From positions 15,456,001 to 15,520,000 of the forward strand of contig OU862919.1 of NCBI GenBank assembly GCA_917880885.1: a DNA stretch of 64,000 nucleotides, read 5' to 3'. The position numbers and the translations under genes were made by a program. Positions 21,780 through 32,261 of the stretch are shown in pieces. The notes below the pieces were generated by a model that was given only the letters and a program-made list of their open reading frames with translations, ran no database searches and had not been told where the DNA came from. How positions within the stretch are numbered: position 1 is the first letter of the stretch; every line of letters begins with the position of its first letter. This DNA is from Limnephilus marmoratus. Its lineage: Eukaryota; Arthropoda; Insecta; Trichoptera; Limnephilidae.

Positions 21780-22090
21780 TGATAAACCCATGTGTGAACG
21801 TATAAGGAATGTGAAGATTTGAAAAGATTGTAAGTGTAATGAGTAAGATTAAAAAAGTGACGCTAAAATGGTTTGGGCAATAAGAAATTAGTAAAAGTAG
21901 AATTATTTATTATATAGGAGAAGTTGGGCACGCCCGATGAAGACATGGAACGATCAAATGAACCAAATACTTGAGTAAGGCCATGTCATGAATCAGAATA
22001 ACTGAAGGGTATGTTTGATAATGTGAATGAAGCAAGGAATGTGTTTCAAGACCGAGTTGTTTGGCTGTCCATTCACCGGTTATACAGGAC
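21780..22090 (+). pseudogene. Non-LTR retrotransposon 3' end (LINE-D), degraded
   Basis: The plus strand keeps the C-terminal signature of an insect LINE polyprotein: a relic of WFGHVERM (AAAATGGTTTGGGCAAT), then RPMKTWNDQMNQILE and, after stops, VNEARNVFQDRVVWLS-like sequence. The same family occurs at 33012, 31860 and 49127. It is truncated at the 5' end with multiple stops. Confidence 0.6.
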
Positions 22091-22334
22091 GGGTTGTTTC
22101 GCAGAATATGAATAATTCATCAAATTTCAAAGTTAATTTTCAAGTTCTGTGATTGTTCTAATTCTCCAGTTCTCTAATTTTCAAGTTCTGTGTTCAAGTG
22201 CTGCTATTACTTCAGTTATGTGAAATAACTTGCAAATAATTACATAACAAAACTTGAATAGAACCCTTACAGAATATGAAAATTAATTTTGAAATTTGAT
22301 GGAATCTTTAAATTCAGTGAAAAAACTGAACATT

Positions 22335-22682
22335 TGTTTTTTTTTTTCTTGAGCTCCACACAGGAGGCCCTGAGGAAAAAAAATTCCATCAGGGCCTATG
22401 TCATCTTTGGGGATGTTTTTTTAAGGAAAAGAAGGAGAGGAGAGTTCTGGGAAGAAAAAAGTTTTTAAGGGGTGGGTAGGAATCTGGGGTTATGTGTGTC
22501 CTGGTCATCCGCCTCCTAGACCTAGACAAACCTCACCCAGAAAATGAAACAAAATTGAACCCGGGCACCCCTGCTAAATCACCAAACATAGCGAACCACT
22601 TGGGGTGACCTACAGCAAAGGTGTTGGTTATCCAATAAAGGTTTACGGGGCGGCGGTACCCGTCTCCACCTCCAAAATTGAT
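22335..22682 (-). mobile_element. B-SINE, nearly complete, with LINE-like hairpin tail
   Basis: T tract at 22335-22347, CTCCACACAGGAGGCCC, a hairpin of GGCCCTGAGGAA with TTCCATCAGGGCC, then the B body up to the GGCGGCGGTACCCG start region at 22655. This copy shows best that the B body and the LINE-C tail form one unit. Confidence 0.8.
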
Positions 22683-23340
22683 GTTAATCAGTTAATCCTA
22701 ATTGGCGTTCGCAATCATTATATCAAGGCATTATTACGTCTGTGTATGCCACGGGTACCAAGAACCCTTGGACGGTGAGCTCTTGAGTCGTGAAATTTGC
22801 ACTACTTTTTTGCATGGAATTTATTGATTAACACAGTTTTTAGCTCGCAGCAGCTTTTCATAAAAATACCATGGAGCTTTGAAATATCCATATAATCTGT
22901 CAGAAAATTAGATGTGACACCAAAATCGTATTTTGTTCCATATTTTCATTCGTTTAACGGGAAAGGTTTCGAAGAAAAAACAGTGAAACTCAGGCAAAGC
23001 CGAGTAATACTACTTGTTTGTTCGTGAAATAGAGTAATCTTGAAATATATTTAGTTCTAGTTCGTTGTTCGTTGTCACACTAATATCAAAACGTTTTAAT
23101 TGCAACGTGCATGCTTTCGGCGCATATTCCCCTAACGCTGCAAAGTACTTTGTCCCTATTTGTTTTTAGTGTAATTGCTTTTCGTTGAACACAGTTCAAG
23201 TACGTGACAATTTTGTATATTTTTGGACTGTTCTGTGCATCCGCTGTTTTAACAAAATTGAATAAATTAAGTTTTTTATAGTAAAAAAATATTTTCTCCT
23301 AAGTAATTTTCTTTGAACTCGTGAGCTTTTTTAAAATCAA
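22683..23340. other. No gene seen
   Basis: Unassigned sequence without a supported feature. Confidence 0.4.
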
Positions 23341-24057
23341 CTTAATATATAAAACAAAGTCGGGTTAATTATACCGTTTATTCAAGAACCGCTGAACGTT
23401 TATTATACCGTTTACTCATGAACCGCTGGACAGATTATTATGATCTTTGATTGGTTGGATTTGTCTCCGCCCCGAATAGCAGAGTAGTTATTAAAACATC
23501 GCAAAAATCCACGAAAAAAAAATTATGAAGAAAATTCTTTTCCTCATACACTTTGAATGAAACGAATTCTCATCTTTTGAAAGAGCTGCAGCAATATTGT
23601 GATAAAGTAATATAATATTGAATAGTGTGTGAATTCCAAAAACTCAAAAACGTCAAATGCCAATGAGCTGATTGTTTTGCTTTTGTTATTAAACATATAA
23701 TGCTGCCTCTCTTTCTTACACACTAAATGTCAATAGTCGAAAATGAGACATACGGTGTATGTCTGCACCCCTCCAAAGGAAAAATACAATAATTATAATA
23801 AATCGTCCTCACGCTTATAAAGAAAATGAAACGCAATTCCCTTAAGTCACAGTAAGAAAGAAAAATCACAAAAAATATAAATCCGTACACAACGCCATCT
23901 CTGATACTAACAAAAACAAAACACGGACAGTTGCGCATCGATAATTGCTTCATTGTGTAATTTTTAACTTAATAAAAAAAATTAATTTAATTCAGCTGAT
24001 AAGTTACCACAGCAGTTATTGATTCTGGGGCGGTACGAAGTTCTCCGGGTCAGCTAG
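23341..24057 (+). mobile_element. Helitron-like element (family H2)
   Basis: It begins near ATATATAAAACAAAGTCGGG and passes TATGATCTTTGATTGGTTGG and GTCTCCGCCCCGAATAGCAG. It ends with GAAGTTCTCCGGGTCAGCTAG at 24057 followed by T, matching the CTAG|T Helitron end with a GC-rich sequence before it. No Rep/helicase coding was seen. An inverted copy is at 8795-9838 and a partial one near 60478. Confidence 0.65.
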
Positions 24058-24229
24058 TTTGAAGTAAAAGTGAATTAAAAATAGTTTTAATATAATTTTT
24101 TATATGTACATTTAAATATGTACCGATTACGAATTAGTTTTAATAATGATATGTTATCGAAATACTTAATATCTGGCGTAGACCCGTTACAAATCACGGG
24201 AAATAAGTGTATTTTTATATATGTTATTA

Positions 24230-24410
24230 AAAATGAAAGTTAAAATAATAAATATTAAAATTTCATATCTTCTTCAGTAATCGAAAATTTACTTTGTGAC
24301 GTCATTTTAATGACGTCAAATCACTTATTTTATCCTGACGAAGAAACCATTGGTTTCGAAACATGTTGATAATTTCGATTATAAAGTAAGTTAAGTGATA
24401 TGTTTTCATT
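24230..24410 (+). mobile_element. Penelope-like terminal region with hammerhead-type core
   Basis: Between an AT-rich start and TTTCATTTAATTAAAATAAA, the segment has two TGACGTCA palindromes (24298-24318) and the motif CTGACGA, a 6-bp hairpin GAAACC-ATT-GGTTTC, then GAAA. Penelope-like elements are known to carry hammerhead ribozymes in their terminal repeats. No RT or GIY-YIG coding is adjacent. Confidence 0.5.
24330..24372 (+). ncRNA. Candidate minimal hammerhead ribozyme
   Basis: The core C-U-G-A-N-G-A is at 24335-24341 and GAAA at 24358-24361. Stem II pairs 24343-24348 with 24352-24357. A two-pair stem III pairs 24361-24362 with 24365-24366, then a U at 24367 as the cleavage-site base. 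Stem I pairs TTATC (24330-24334) with GATAA (24368-24372). One extra A sits between the core and stem II. Short stem III is a feature reported for Penelope-type hammerheads. Activity is not shown. Confidence 0.45.
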
Positions 24411-24417
24411 TAATTAA

Positions 24418-24450
24418 AATAAAAAAAATAAATAAATAAATAAATAAAAA
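24418..24450. repeat. (AAAT)n microsatellite
   Basis: About six AAAT units after an A run. Confidence 0.85.
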
Positions 24451-24829
24451 ACATAATTTCCACTGCCGAGAATTGATGACCATTTTACACCACCAACTAT
24501 TTTAAGAACGGCGGCATAAAATTATTTTATGTTCGGAAAATATAAGAATTATGTGTTTTTGAATTTTGGAATGATATGAGTATATCACTTCTAAAATTGT
24601 ATGGTTTAAAACTAGCGCAGACTAGATTACTTAAAAATTTGCTCCAAATTTGAAAATGATAATTTTAATAATTTTCAATAAAAATATTGAATTATTCACA
24701 TAATCAGTTCCAATTTACATTTAAAAACACTTAAATTAAAACAAATTTGAATCTCTTTACCAGATTTAAGCAGGACACACGGACAATTTAAATCAGTATT
24801 TTCGATTATTATGTTTTGATGATATATTT
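24451..24829. other. No gene seen
   Basis: AT-rich and unassigned. Confidence 0.4.
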
Positions 24830-25420
24830 TTATGAAAAATTTATAACAAAGATCTGCAAATCCTGGTCTAGGAAAAATATCTTGGGCTGTGCATTGATCA
24901 GCATTTGACATTTAAACAACATATACAAGGTGTTAAAGACAAAATCATACCCTTAATTGGCGTATTTAGCCGGCTATCATATCTGTTGCCCAATAAATTT
25001 TAAAAAAGGTTTATATTACAGTCTCGTACACTCACATTTAAATTATTTGATTGAAATCTGGGGAAACTCAAGTGAAATATACATAAATGAATTACAGGTA
25101 ATACAAAACAAGGTAACCAAAAACTATTTAACTACAAGCCCAGAACATCCACAAAAAATATTTGTGGAAACAAAACTATTAACATTAGAAAACTATATGA
25201 ATACAATTCATCCTTATGTATAAAATAAACAATAAACTCGCACCTACAAACACAGAATTCATTTAAACGTCCCAAGTACACGACAATACGATAACATACA
25301 TTTTAACACCATCCGTACTAACTATGGTAAACAATCCATTGGTTACGAGGGGGGCAACTTGTATAATTGCCTCCCAAACGACATTAAAAATGAAAAGAGG
25401 GCTGGTTAGATTTAAAAAAT
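24830..25420 (+). pseudogene. Non-LTR retrotransposon reverse transcriptase C-terminus (LINE-F)
   Basis: Three frames together spell the C-terminal part of a jockey/CR1-type polyprotein: KYLGLCIDQHLTFKQHI, PLIGVFSRLSYLLPNK, then FKKGLYYSLVHSHLNYLIEI with WGNSS, and finally GGNLYNCLPNDIKNEKRAG. At least two frameshifts separate the blocks. The finger, palm and endonuclease parts are missing through 5' truncation. The track-like open frame 24957-25223 covers only the middle block. Confidence 0.7.
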
Positions 25421-26048
25421 AAATTATTAATGTTTTTTTTATTCTTGATAAACAAAATAATGAAATAGAATAGTGCTGTATTGAAATTTCTAGTTAAATG
25501 AGTGAAATTGTAATTTTCTTTTAACTGGAATAATAAAAAAAAGATTATAATTATTATAGTTATTTGTGATAATAGACAGAAGAACAAGACAGACAAAACG
25601 ATGAAATAATATTAATCGTCTAAACAGAATTGTACTGTGAACGGGCGATAATCACAAAATAACAAATATTACCCTACCGGGGTCAACAAAGACTGTTTAT
25701 TGCATCCCTGAAGATGCTTTAAGATTTCTGTTGCCGCCTGAGATTTCTCCAAATAAACGCCGTAATAACTTCTGCAAATAACGGCACGTTTAAATTCTCT
25801 TTAAGTATCATTAAAACGCCCCGTAAGGTGGAGTGGTGTGGCGTGCGCCTGCGCCAACTTAGAGAATTAACGTACGTAGAATGGGAACACTTTGTTTTCA
25901 GGCTTATACACGTATCTCTCAGGTAGATACCGCTCACCGCAGTAGTTATGTGATTGTTTTGAACAGAAGGGAGGTACTTTGTAATAAAAATAGATTAAGG
26001 GATTACGATAGGAAACTGAATGAAGCAAAAATGACTTAAGCCTACAAT
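25421..26048. other. No gene seen
   Basis: AT-rich to 25640, then less so. Open frames at 25384-25596, 25719-25937 and 25867-26052 (minus) have no recognisable domain. Confidence 0.4.
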
Positions 26049-26153
26049 ACACGACATGTTTTTTCAGCCCGATTCCAATTAGAGACCAAAGTCAACATTT
26101 TTCGCTTTACGCGATCGGTATTTTTATCTCTATTTTCATAGTGATCAAATCCA

Positions 26154-26741
26154 GTGATCTTTAATTACAACATAGATAACAATACTCTCGAGACATTAAC
26201 ACAAATTAAAGACTTAGGCATCACTTTTCAATCAAATCTTTCATTTGTTAAACTAATAACAGAAATTTCTAACAAGGGCTTAAAAATGTTGGGATTTATA
26301 ACTAGGCTTACTAGAAATTTTAACAATATAAAGTGTATTAAACTGTTATATTTTGCATATGTAAGAAGTCAACTTGAGTACAATTCTCCCGTTTGGAACC
26401 CATATTATAATATACATGTACAAGCTTTTGAAAGAATACAAAACAAATTCCTACGTTTTCTAAATTTTAAAATGGGTATTCCAGCAATTATGTTAAACTA
26501 CAACACTATTTTAAATGATATGAATATGTTCAAATTGTCAGAGAGAAGAATTTTCACTGATTTGGTATTTCTGTATAAAATTCTAAATAATTTAGTTGAT
26601 AGTCCGGTCTTGCTTGAATTGATAAGCTTCCGGATTCCACTACGTAATACCAGAAGTCAGGATTTATTTCAGTGCAGAAATTCTGGAACTAACTACCATG
26701 TGTATTTTTCTTTGCCCAGAATACTAATGGGGGGGAAATAA
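26154..26741 (+). pseudogene. Non-LTR retrotransposon RT C-terminal fragment (LINE-G)
   Basis: A 195-codon frame without the catalytic RT core. It contains IKDLGITFQSNLSFVK, then CIKLLYFAYVRSQLEYNSPV and WNPYYNIHVQAFERIQNKFL, and RRIFTDLVFLYKILNNLVDS, the usual order of the thumb and connector region in jockey/CR1-type LINEs. The first codon is unlikely to be a real start; the frame simply opens at the truncation. It resembles LINE-I at 54975. It is enclosed by inverted arms, so it was probably carried with the foldback structure. Confidence 0.75.
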
Positions 26742-26924
26742 TTATACCAAGTCAGTGGACATCTTCAATTTATCTTTAAACAAATACAAAATACTGTTGC
26801 TGAGGCAGTTCAGTTATGTACAATAAATACTACATATTTCATTGCAAAATACCTATTATATAAATAAAATACCAAAATATATAGTATTTATAAATTATTT
26901 AATCATGGTGTAATTTGTAAATTT

Positions 26925-26961
26925 CTTACTTACGTAAAAGCCCCGTTTTTACGTAAGTAAG
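26925..26961. repeat. Perfect 15-bp inverted repeat
   Basis: CTTACTTACGTAAAA and its reverse complement around a 7-nt loop. Confidence 0.85.
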
Positions 26962-26974
26962 CGGGCGTAAATAA

Positions 26975-27057
26975 ATATCTACGATTTCAGTTAGCATCAC
27001 AGCAAACAGCATGTTTCATGTGTTGTTTGCAGTGATGATAATTGAAATCGTAGATAT
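26975..27057. repeat. Imperfect hairpin with about 39-bp arms
   Basis: ATATCTACGATTTCAGTTAG on the left is mirrored by ATAATTGAAATCGTAGATAT on the right, with a few mismatches and a loop of about 3 nt. It lies directly inside the right foldback arm. Confidence 0.8.
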
Positions 27058-27339
27058 GAAAATAGAGATGAAAATAGCGATCAAAGCGAAAAATGTTGAC
27101 TTTGGTCTCTAATTGGAATCGGGCTGAAAAAAGATGTCGTTGTGTTCTATGGTAAAGCGTTACCATTACGGATGTTGCTGAAATACTATGTGTGCGCATT
27201 TCTAAATGTGCACTTCTTAGTAAAAATAATTATTTCTGCAAGTGAGAAACTAACTTGCAAGTATTTATTCTGCGACCGATGCCCGTATACGTACCTATGT
27301 ATATATAAGTGATAAAACGATAGAAATATGACCTATACA

Positions 27340-27565
27340 ATTAATAGTACACAACTGCGGGCCCTGTACAAATTGCAAGTGCGCCCCGCTGTTGAATTTG
27401 GCAGCCACCTCTGGTCTGAAGCCCCAACATTCCAGAAAAAACCCTTGACGGTGTGCAGGACTGCGAATACATATCTATTATACAGTCCTTTTTGACATAC
27501 TCAAAACCTCTCCGTCCTGCATCAAAGCAAAAATAATTAGTTCTGCATGTATCTGATATCATTTT
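27340..27565 (+). pseudogene. LINE-C RT C-terminal fragment
   Basis: The plus strand reads LYKLQVRPAVEFGSHLWSEA then PTFQKKPL, matching the block YKAQVRP..E.GSHLW that precedes the C-terminus of a widespread arthropod LINE. It decays downstream. The homologous block is on the minus strand at about 56700-56790. Confidence 0.65.
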
Positions 27566-27699
27566 TGTAATGTTTAACTAAGTACGTAATATACCCACTT
27601 CTATTTTACCTTATTATTCATTGACAAGTCGTATTATGTTTGTAAAAGCCAACGGGCACTCAATGAAAGCAAAAAGTTCTTAATTCAAGTTACATATGT

Positions 27700-28715
27700 C
27701 TAGATCTGGTGTTTGGAGACCCTATAAACTCTATATTTTTCCCTGTAGATAAGGCCTGGTGTTTGAGACTTTATGAACTCTATATTTTACCCTGTGGATG
27801 ATGTTTGGTATTTGAGACGTTATGAACTCTATATTTTACCCTGTGGATGAGGTCTGGTGTTTGAGACATTATAAACTCCTACATTTTACCCTGTGGATGA
27901 GGTCTGGTGTCTGAGACATTATAAACTCCTACATTTTACCCTGTGGATGAGGTTTGGTGTTTGAGACATTATTATAATAAATTTGGATAACTTATATAGC
28001 GCTGATTTTGCGAAAAATCGCCTCAAGAGCGCTATTAACTCCTACATTTTACCCTGTGGATGAGGTCTGGTGTTTGAGACATTATAAACTCCTACATTTT
28101 ACCCTGTGGATGAGGTCTGGTGTTTGAGACATTATAAACTCCTATATTTTTCCCTGTGGATGAGGTCTGGTGTTTGAGACATTATAAACTTCTACATTTT
28201 ACCCTGTGGATGAGGTCTGGTATTTGCGACGTTATAAACTCTCTATTTTACCCTGCGGATGAGGTCTGATGTTTTGAAACGTTTTAAACTCTATATTTTA
28301 CCAAGTGGATGAGGCGTGGTGTTTGAAACGTTATAAACTCTATATTTTACCCTGTGGATGAGGTCTGGCTATTTGAAACGTTCTTAACTCCCACATTTTA
28401 CCCTGTAGATGAGGTCTGGTGTTTGAGCCGTAATAAACTCTATATTCTACCCAGTGGATGAGGTCTGGTGTTTGAGCCGTAATAAACTCTATATTCTACC
28501 CAGTGGATGAGGTCTGGTGTTTGAGCCGTAATAAACTCTATATTCTACCCAGTGGATGAGGTCTGGTGTTTGAGCCGTTATAAACTCTATATTTTACCCT
28601 GTGGATGAGGACTGGTGTTTGAGACATTACAAACTCTGTATTTCACCCAATGGATAAGGTCTGGTGTTTGGAGACGTTATAAACTCTATATTTTACCCTA
28701 AGAAGATTCTAAATT
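27700..28715. repeat. Minisatellite, about 50-bp unit, roughly 19 copies
   Basis: Unit core: TTTTACCCTGTGGATGAGGT, then CTGGTGTTTGAGAC and a variable ATTATAAACTC. Identity is highest at 27840-28200 and at 28430-28560. One unit is split by a 66-bp insert at about 27972-28037. Confidence 0.95.
27972..28037. mobile_element. Short palindromic insert in the minisatellite
   Basis: It contains TATATAGCGCTGATTTTGCG and CGCCTCAAGAGCGCTAT, so its ends can pair (AGCGCT). It interrupts ACATTAT...AACTCC of one unit. Too short to classify. Confidence 0.5.
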
Positions 28716-29599
28716 AGAAGGATATTATTTTGTCAATACACGTATCTGCCCTTCTAGTTCGCCTTTGAACGAGTTTTTGTACCAGTTCGTTAGAAAGGGG
28801 AGGTACCGACAAGTGTAAAACATGTGAGTCACATACGAGTCGATACTACAAAGGTGCCAAGAAATGAAACTGTTTCTCCCGGAGGAGTTAGACGAAAAAT
28901 GGTTAAGAATTAGATGTACAATCTTGCTGTACTTTTAACGACATACCCAATCAATAAAAGACGTTCACATTTTTTTATTATTACTGAAAACGAGTGACGA
29001 TGAAATGGTGAATCTTTTCAAACAGAAGCAGTAACTGAATAATTATTTCTCTCTTGCCAACATTTCTGTTGTAGTCTAGGTTATAAGTTTTGTGTAGCTG
29101 CTCCATTATGATGTAGCTGCGCCAATGTTACATGTGTATTTTTGTTCGCCAACGGTACAACCAAATATCCGAGATGGTTATATATTAATGGTCTTACTCC
29201 GGTAGTAATCGAAGGGGAAAGATCATTCTTGACACATAAACTCATCTTTTATACCCTCGGTTAGCGTTGTACATTAATTCCAAACATACGTTCACTTTTT
29301 ATTCAAAATAACTTCGATCTAAGTTCATTAATAAGTACCTATTTTTCTTTAAAAAAATTTCTAGCTCACATCACACATAACATTTTTTTAACGTGATATA
29401 CTTACGTTTTTTTTTATTGTCAAATTTAATAATATTATCATCAAGTTCTGCAAGGATTTTAGTATTATTCACTGTCACAGTCGTTTCGGCGTTCAAGTTG
29501 ATTATAAAAATATGGTTACGCTATGTCGAGGCGACTGATTTATATTATCATTTTATTTAACTCCTAACCTATTTTTATTTGTGTGATGCCTAAAGTAAT
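28716..29599. other. No gene seen
   Basis: Unassigned sequence without a supported feature. Confidence 0.4.
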
Positions 29600-29880
29600 T
29601 TATTAAACAATTAAAACATTATAACTTTGTTCATAACAACAATATTTTTTTATATTAACGCAGACCGGTTTCGGAATGACTGTTCCTTTTCCGGGCAAAA
29701 TATTTTATATACTTTCAATAATATTAATTCCGTAATATTAAGTCAGTATATATTTTGCCCTGAGGAAGGAACGCTTGTTTCGAAACCGATCTGCGTTAAT
29801 GTAAAATATATACTTGTTGAAAACAAAATTATATTGTTTCATTTAATAATAATGAATAACCACAAAGATGTACGGTAATT
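29600..29880. mobile_element. Penelope-like terminal sequences in inverted arrangement
   Basis: 29655-29703 and 29748-29800 are inverted copies (TTAACGCAGACCGGTTTCG against CGAAACCGATCTGCGTTAA). The right arm has CTGAGGA, a GGAAC...GTTTC hairpin and GAAAC, as in the hammerhead-like motif at 24335. The right flank (TTTCATTTAATAATAATG, AACCACAAAG) matches the end at 39610-39640. Confidence 0.55.
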
Positions 29881-30041
29881 GGTTTTTTAATATTTTCGGA
29901 AAAATCCGATTTAATTAGAAAATCAATTGTGTGAGGTACGTCGCTGTTTCGAACTTTTCGATCGATTAATCTGAGTCTCCGATCAGCTAAGTGATTTGTT
30001 TAATTGTTTTAATAATAATGATCTGAAGTGATGTCTGGGAG
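29881..30041. other. No gene seen
   Basis: Short unassigned spacer. Confidence 0.4.
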
Positions 30042-30366
30042 TTTTTTTTTTGTTATTTTTGTTGTGAATACCGCACTAGATTCTCGACTGCTCCAGTCTG
30101 GAGCCATAAAGACTATAACATCCCTAATTGAGGTACGTTGCAAGGCTGAAGGCAATTGGTAGAGGAAGAAGATGGGGAAACGGAAGGTGGGGATGTACCT
30201 GGCTATTCAAACCTGGTTACCAAACACGGCTAAAGGCATTTCAAGCAACGTTTCAATTCTGAATAGTGGTCTTACACCAGATGAGAACATTTTCCGCTCG
30301 CGCACCCCCGAGATTTGAACCCGCAACCTTCATATTATACTTATTATAACATCTATTTACTTAATA

Positions 30367-31156
30367 TTAGGTCCTTACATATGAAATTGGCGTTTTGTAT
30401 GGGAGGAACATAAAGTCGATTTTTTTAATATAATATATTTATTTAATCAAAGTATGTACCATTGCTATCTATGCACTTTAGTCATCTTATAGGTAGTTCA
30501 TCGATCCCTTTACTAAAAAACCATTCGTACGGGAATCAATAAAATCTTTGAAGGCGGTTTGGACTTACTTTGGAGTTATCCAAATTTCGAAAAAAATGGT
30601 AATCTGTTGGGGCAAGGTCCGGAGAGTACGTTGGATATCTTAGACATTCCAATTGAAGCTCCTCTAATTTGGTAGCCGTCTGTTGTGCAGTGTGTGGTCT
30701 AGCGTTCTAACGCGCGTTAGTTGATTTGCTTCACTCAATTCGTGAGGTATCAACCTTTCAAGCTTTTTCACCTTCCCAATTTGCTTCAAGTGGATTAAAA
30801 CAGCTTTATCACTAACACCGCAGCCTGCAGCTAACTCGGACGTGGTTTGCGATGGAACGAAAACATTGGAACTAAAAACGCACTGTGTTTTCTTTTGCGG
30901 CACCGTCGCCATATACATCATTAATCCTTCGAGCCGTTTCTGCAGCACTGGTGCCACAAGTTTCAAGTTTTCCATTTTCTAAACTAGTGACGCAAAGAAA
31001 AAAAACAATTATGGAAAAAACAAATGAATTATAATTTTCGAATACATGAGTAAATAGCTGTATAAATTTGAATTTGGAATTCCTAACCAAAGAGAAGATA
31101 TTTGAGATCAAAGTTGCCAGTACGGCAAAACGCCAATTTCATACGTAAGGACCTAA
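30367..31156. mobile_element. Mariner (cecropia-like), internally deleted, 790 bp
   Basis: Terminal inverted repeats of 31 bp with one mismatch (TTAGGTCCTTACATATGAAA on the left) are flanked by TA at 30365-30366 and 31157-31158. Complete mariners are about 1.3 kb, so about 500 bp are missing, covering the first two catalytic aspartates. Confidence 0.9.
30443..31010 (-). pseudogene. Mariner transposase remnant
   Basis: N-terminal DNA-binding pieces in two frames: TSAAETARRINDVYGDGAAK with ENTVRF, then ELAAGCGVSDKAVLIHLKQI and GKVKKLERLIPHELSEANQ, which includes the WVPHEL-like linker. A deletion follows. The C-terminus keeps YSPDLAPTDYHFF, the region of the last catalytic Asp, then GIDELPIRWLKCIDSNGTYF and a stop at 30443. 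The ending fits cecropia-type mariners. Deletion and frameshifts make it inactive, although its termini could still be cut by an enzyme supplied elsewhere. Confidence 0.85.
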
Positions 31157-31183
31157 TAATACCCTTTCACCACGGAGGCCGTC

Positions 31184-31859
31184 AAAAAGTACCTACTTGC
31201 CAGTTATTTTACTATTATTGCGTCTGAAAATAAGACGGTATTTGGGATTAATTTGATTCGTTGAACATTAATTTATTTTAGACTGAAAGTCAAGTGTACC
31301 ACATTAATCTTAATTATTATTGTTTGAACGAGTTAAATTCGCAGCGTCTTTCCTGTGGAACTCCCAGCCATATTCCAGTTTCAACCTCTTTCCCAACACA
31401 ACTTTAATTACTGACAATTATTTTATTTTCATTAATTCAACCGACTAACTCTTTCCTCGCCTATCTCCGTCGTAAATTTCATTCCGGCCGAGGGACGGCA
31501 GCAATTATAATATCTTCGTCTCCCTCGCTCTTGTCCGGGTTGGGTTAGAGGCGGAGCTTCCGGCGGGATGTGGTCCTTGTCTCGCGCGAAGGCCTATCCA
31601 CCGGAAGGAAGCCTGAAACGACCCAGAAAGCCTTCGGACTGAAATATCAGGCGCTGAAGACTTGTATTATGTGAAATGTTGATGGTTTTATCAACTGAAA
31701 TGATATTGACTGCGAAACGGCAAGGAGATATTGCCCACTATAAAATTTTGCAGGCGATGAAGATTATTGTTTGGAATTGACTTAGTTTGGTATTTAAAAA
31801 AAATCTAAACAATTTTTGCATGTATTTATTTTGAGAATCAGTACGATGATCAATGTAAG
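31184..31859. other. No gene seen; GC-richer island 31440-31680
   Basis: The island (CGCCTATCTCCGTCGTAAAT ... CTTGTCCGGGTTGGGTTAGA) is unlike its surroundings and has no long open frame. It could be host regulatory or exonic sequence, but nothing in it is diagnostic. Confidence 0.4.
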
Positions 31860-32249
31860 TGAGTCTAAAGTCATGGCGTTTGAAAGAGGGAGAGAGTACG
31901 AAAACAGTTTGCAATGTAGTTAGGAATGATGAATACTTGAGATGGATGAGTTAGTGTATTTGGGCAGTATATTTACGAGAGATGGAAAGGCTGATATAGA
32001 TTTTGAAAGAAGGTTAAATGCAGGTAACTACATTAATGGAGGACTGAACGCCATTGGCGCTAACAAAAAACTGTTTAAAGCAGTAAAGCTAGCAGTCTAC
32101 AATGGAGTGTTGACACTACTACGATGATTTTTAGCAGAGAGGCATGGAACTGGCAGGGGAAGGATAAAATGAGCCTGAATACTGTAGAATTGCGTGGTAA
32201 AACAAAATGCATGATCGTGTTAGAAATGGGGATATCCGCAAATAAAGCA
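31860..32249 (+). pseudogene. LINE-D RT C-terminal region, part 1
   Basis: It reads SKVMAFERGRE, then EMDELVYLGSIFTRDGKADI and FERRLNAGNYINGGLNAIGA, then KLAVYNGVL, and after a frameshift EAWNWQGKDKMSLNTVELRG. This is the connector region after the RT palm of a widespread insect LINE. The homologous sequence continues at 33012 (WFGHVERI...), so 32250-33011 is inserted or rearranged. Confidence 0.75.
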
Positions 32250-32261
32250 TGGCTGACTTTA

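Larger units (their letters stand above)
26049..27143. repeat. Foldback structure with about 90-bp inverted arms around a LINE fragment
   Basis: Left arm 26049-26140 and right arm 27054-27143 are inverted copies (shared core TTTTTTCAGCCCGATTCC and AGACCAAAGTCAACATTTTT). Between them lie LINE-G and two hairpins. No target-site duplication was recognised. Confidence 0.65.
30042..31183 (-). mobile_element. SINE-1 copy interrupted by mariner
   Basis: SINE-1 tail and body at 30042-30310, B-box remnant GAGATTTGAACCCGCAACC to about 30330, then, after mariner, the 5' end CACCACGGAGGCCGTC at 31167-31183. The interruption lies inside the tRNA-like head. Confidence 0.8.

Noticed and set aside
24298..24318. 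CRE-type regulatory element (two TGACGTCA words)
   Set aside because: The two words are the arms of a small palindrome in a retroelement end; with no gene nearby a regulatory call is not supported.
27700..28715. CRISPR array
   Set aside because: The repeats are contiguous with no unique spacers, and the DNA is eukaryotic; it is a minisatellite.
29760..29805. Second complete hammerhead at 29760
   Set aside because: Core and stem II are present, but stem III and the cleavage-site/stem I junction do not pair in the required register, so it is treated only as a degraded relative.
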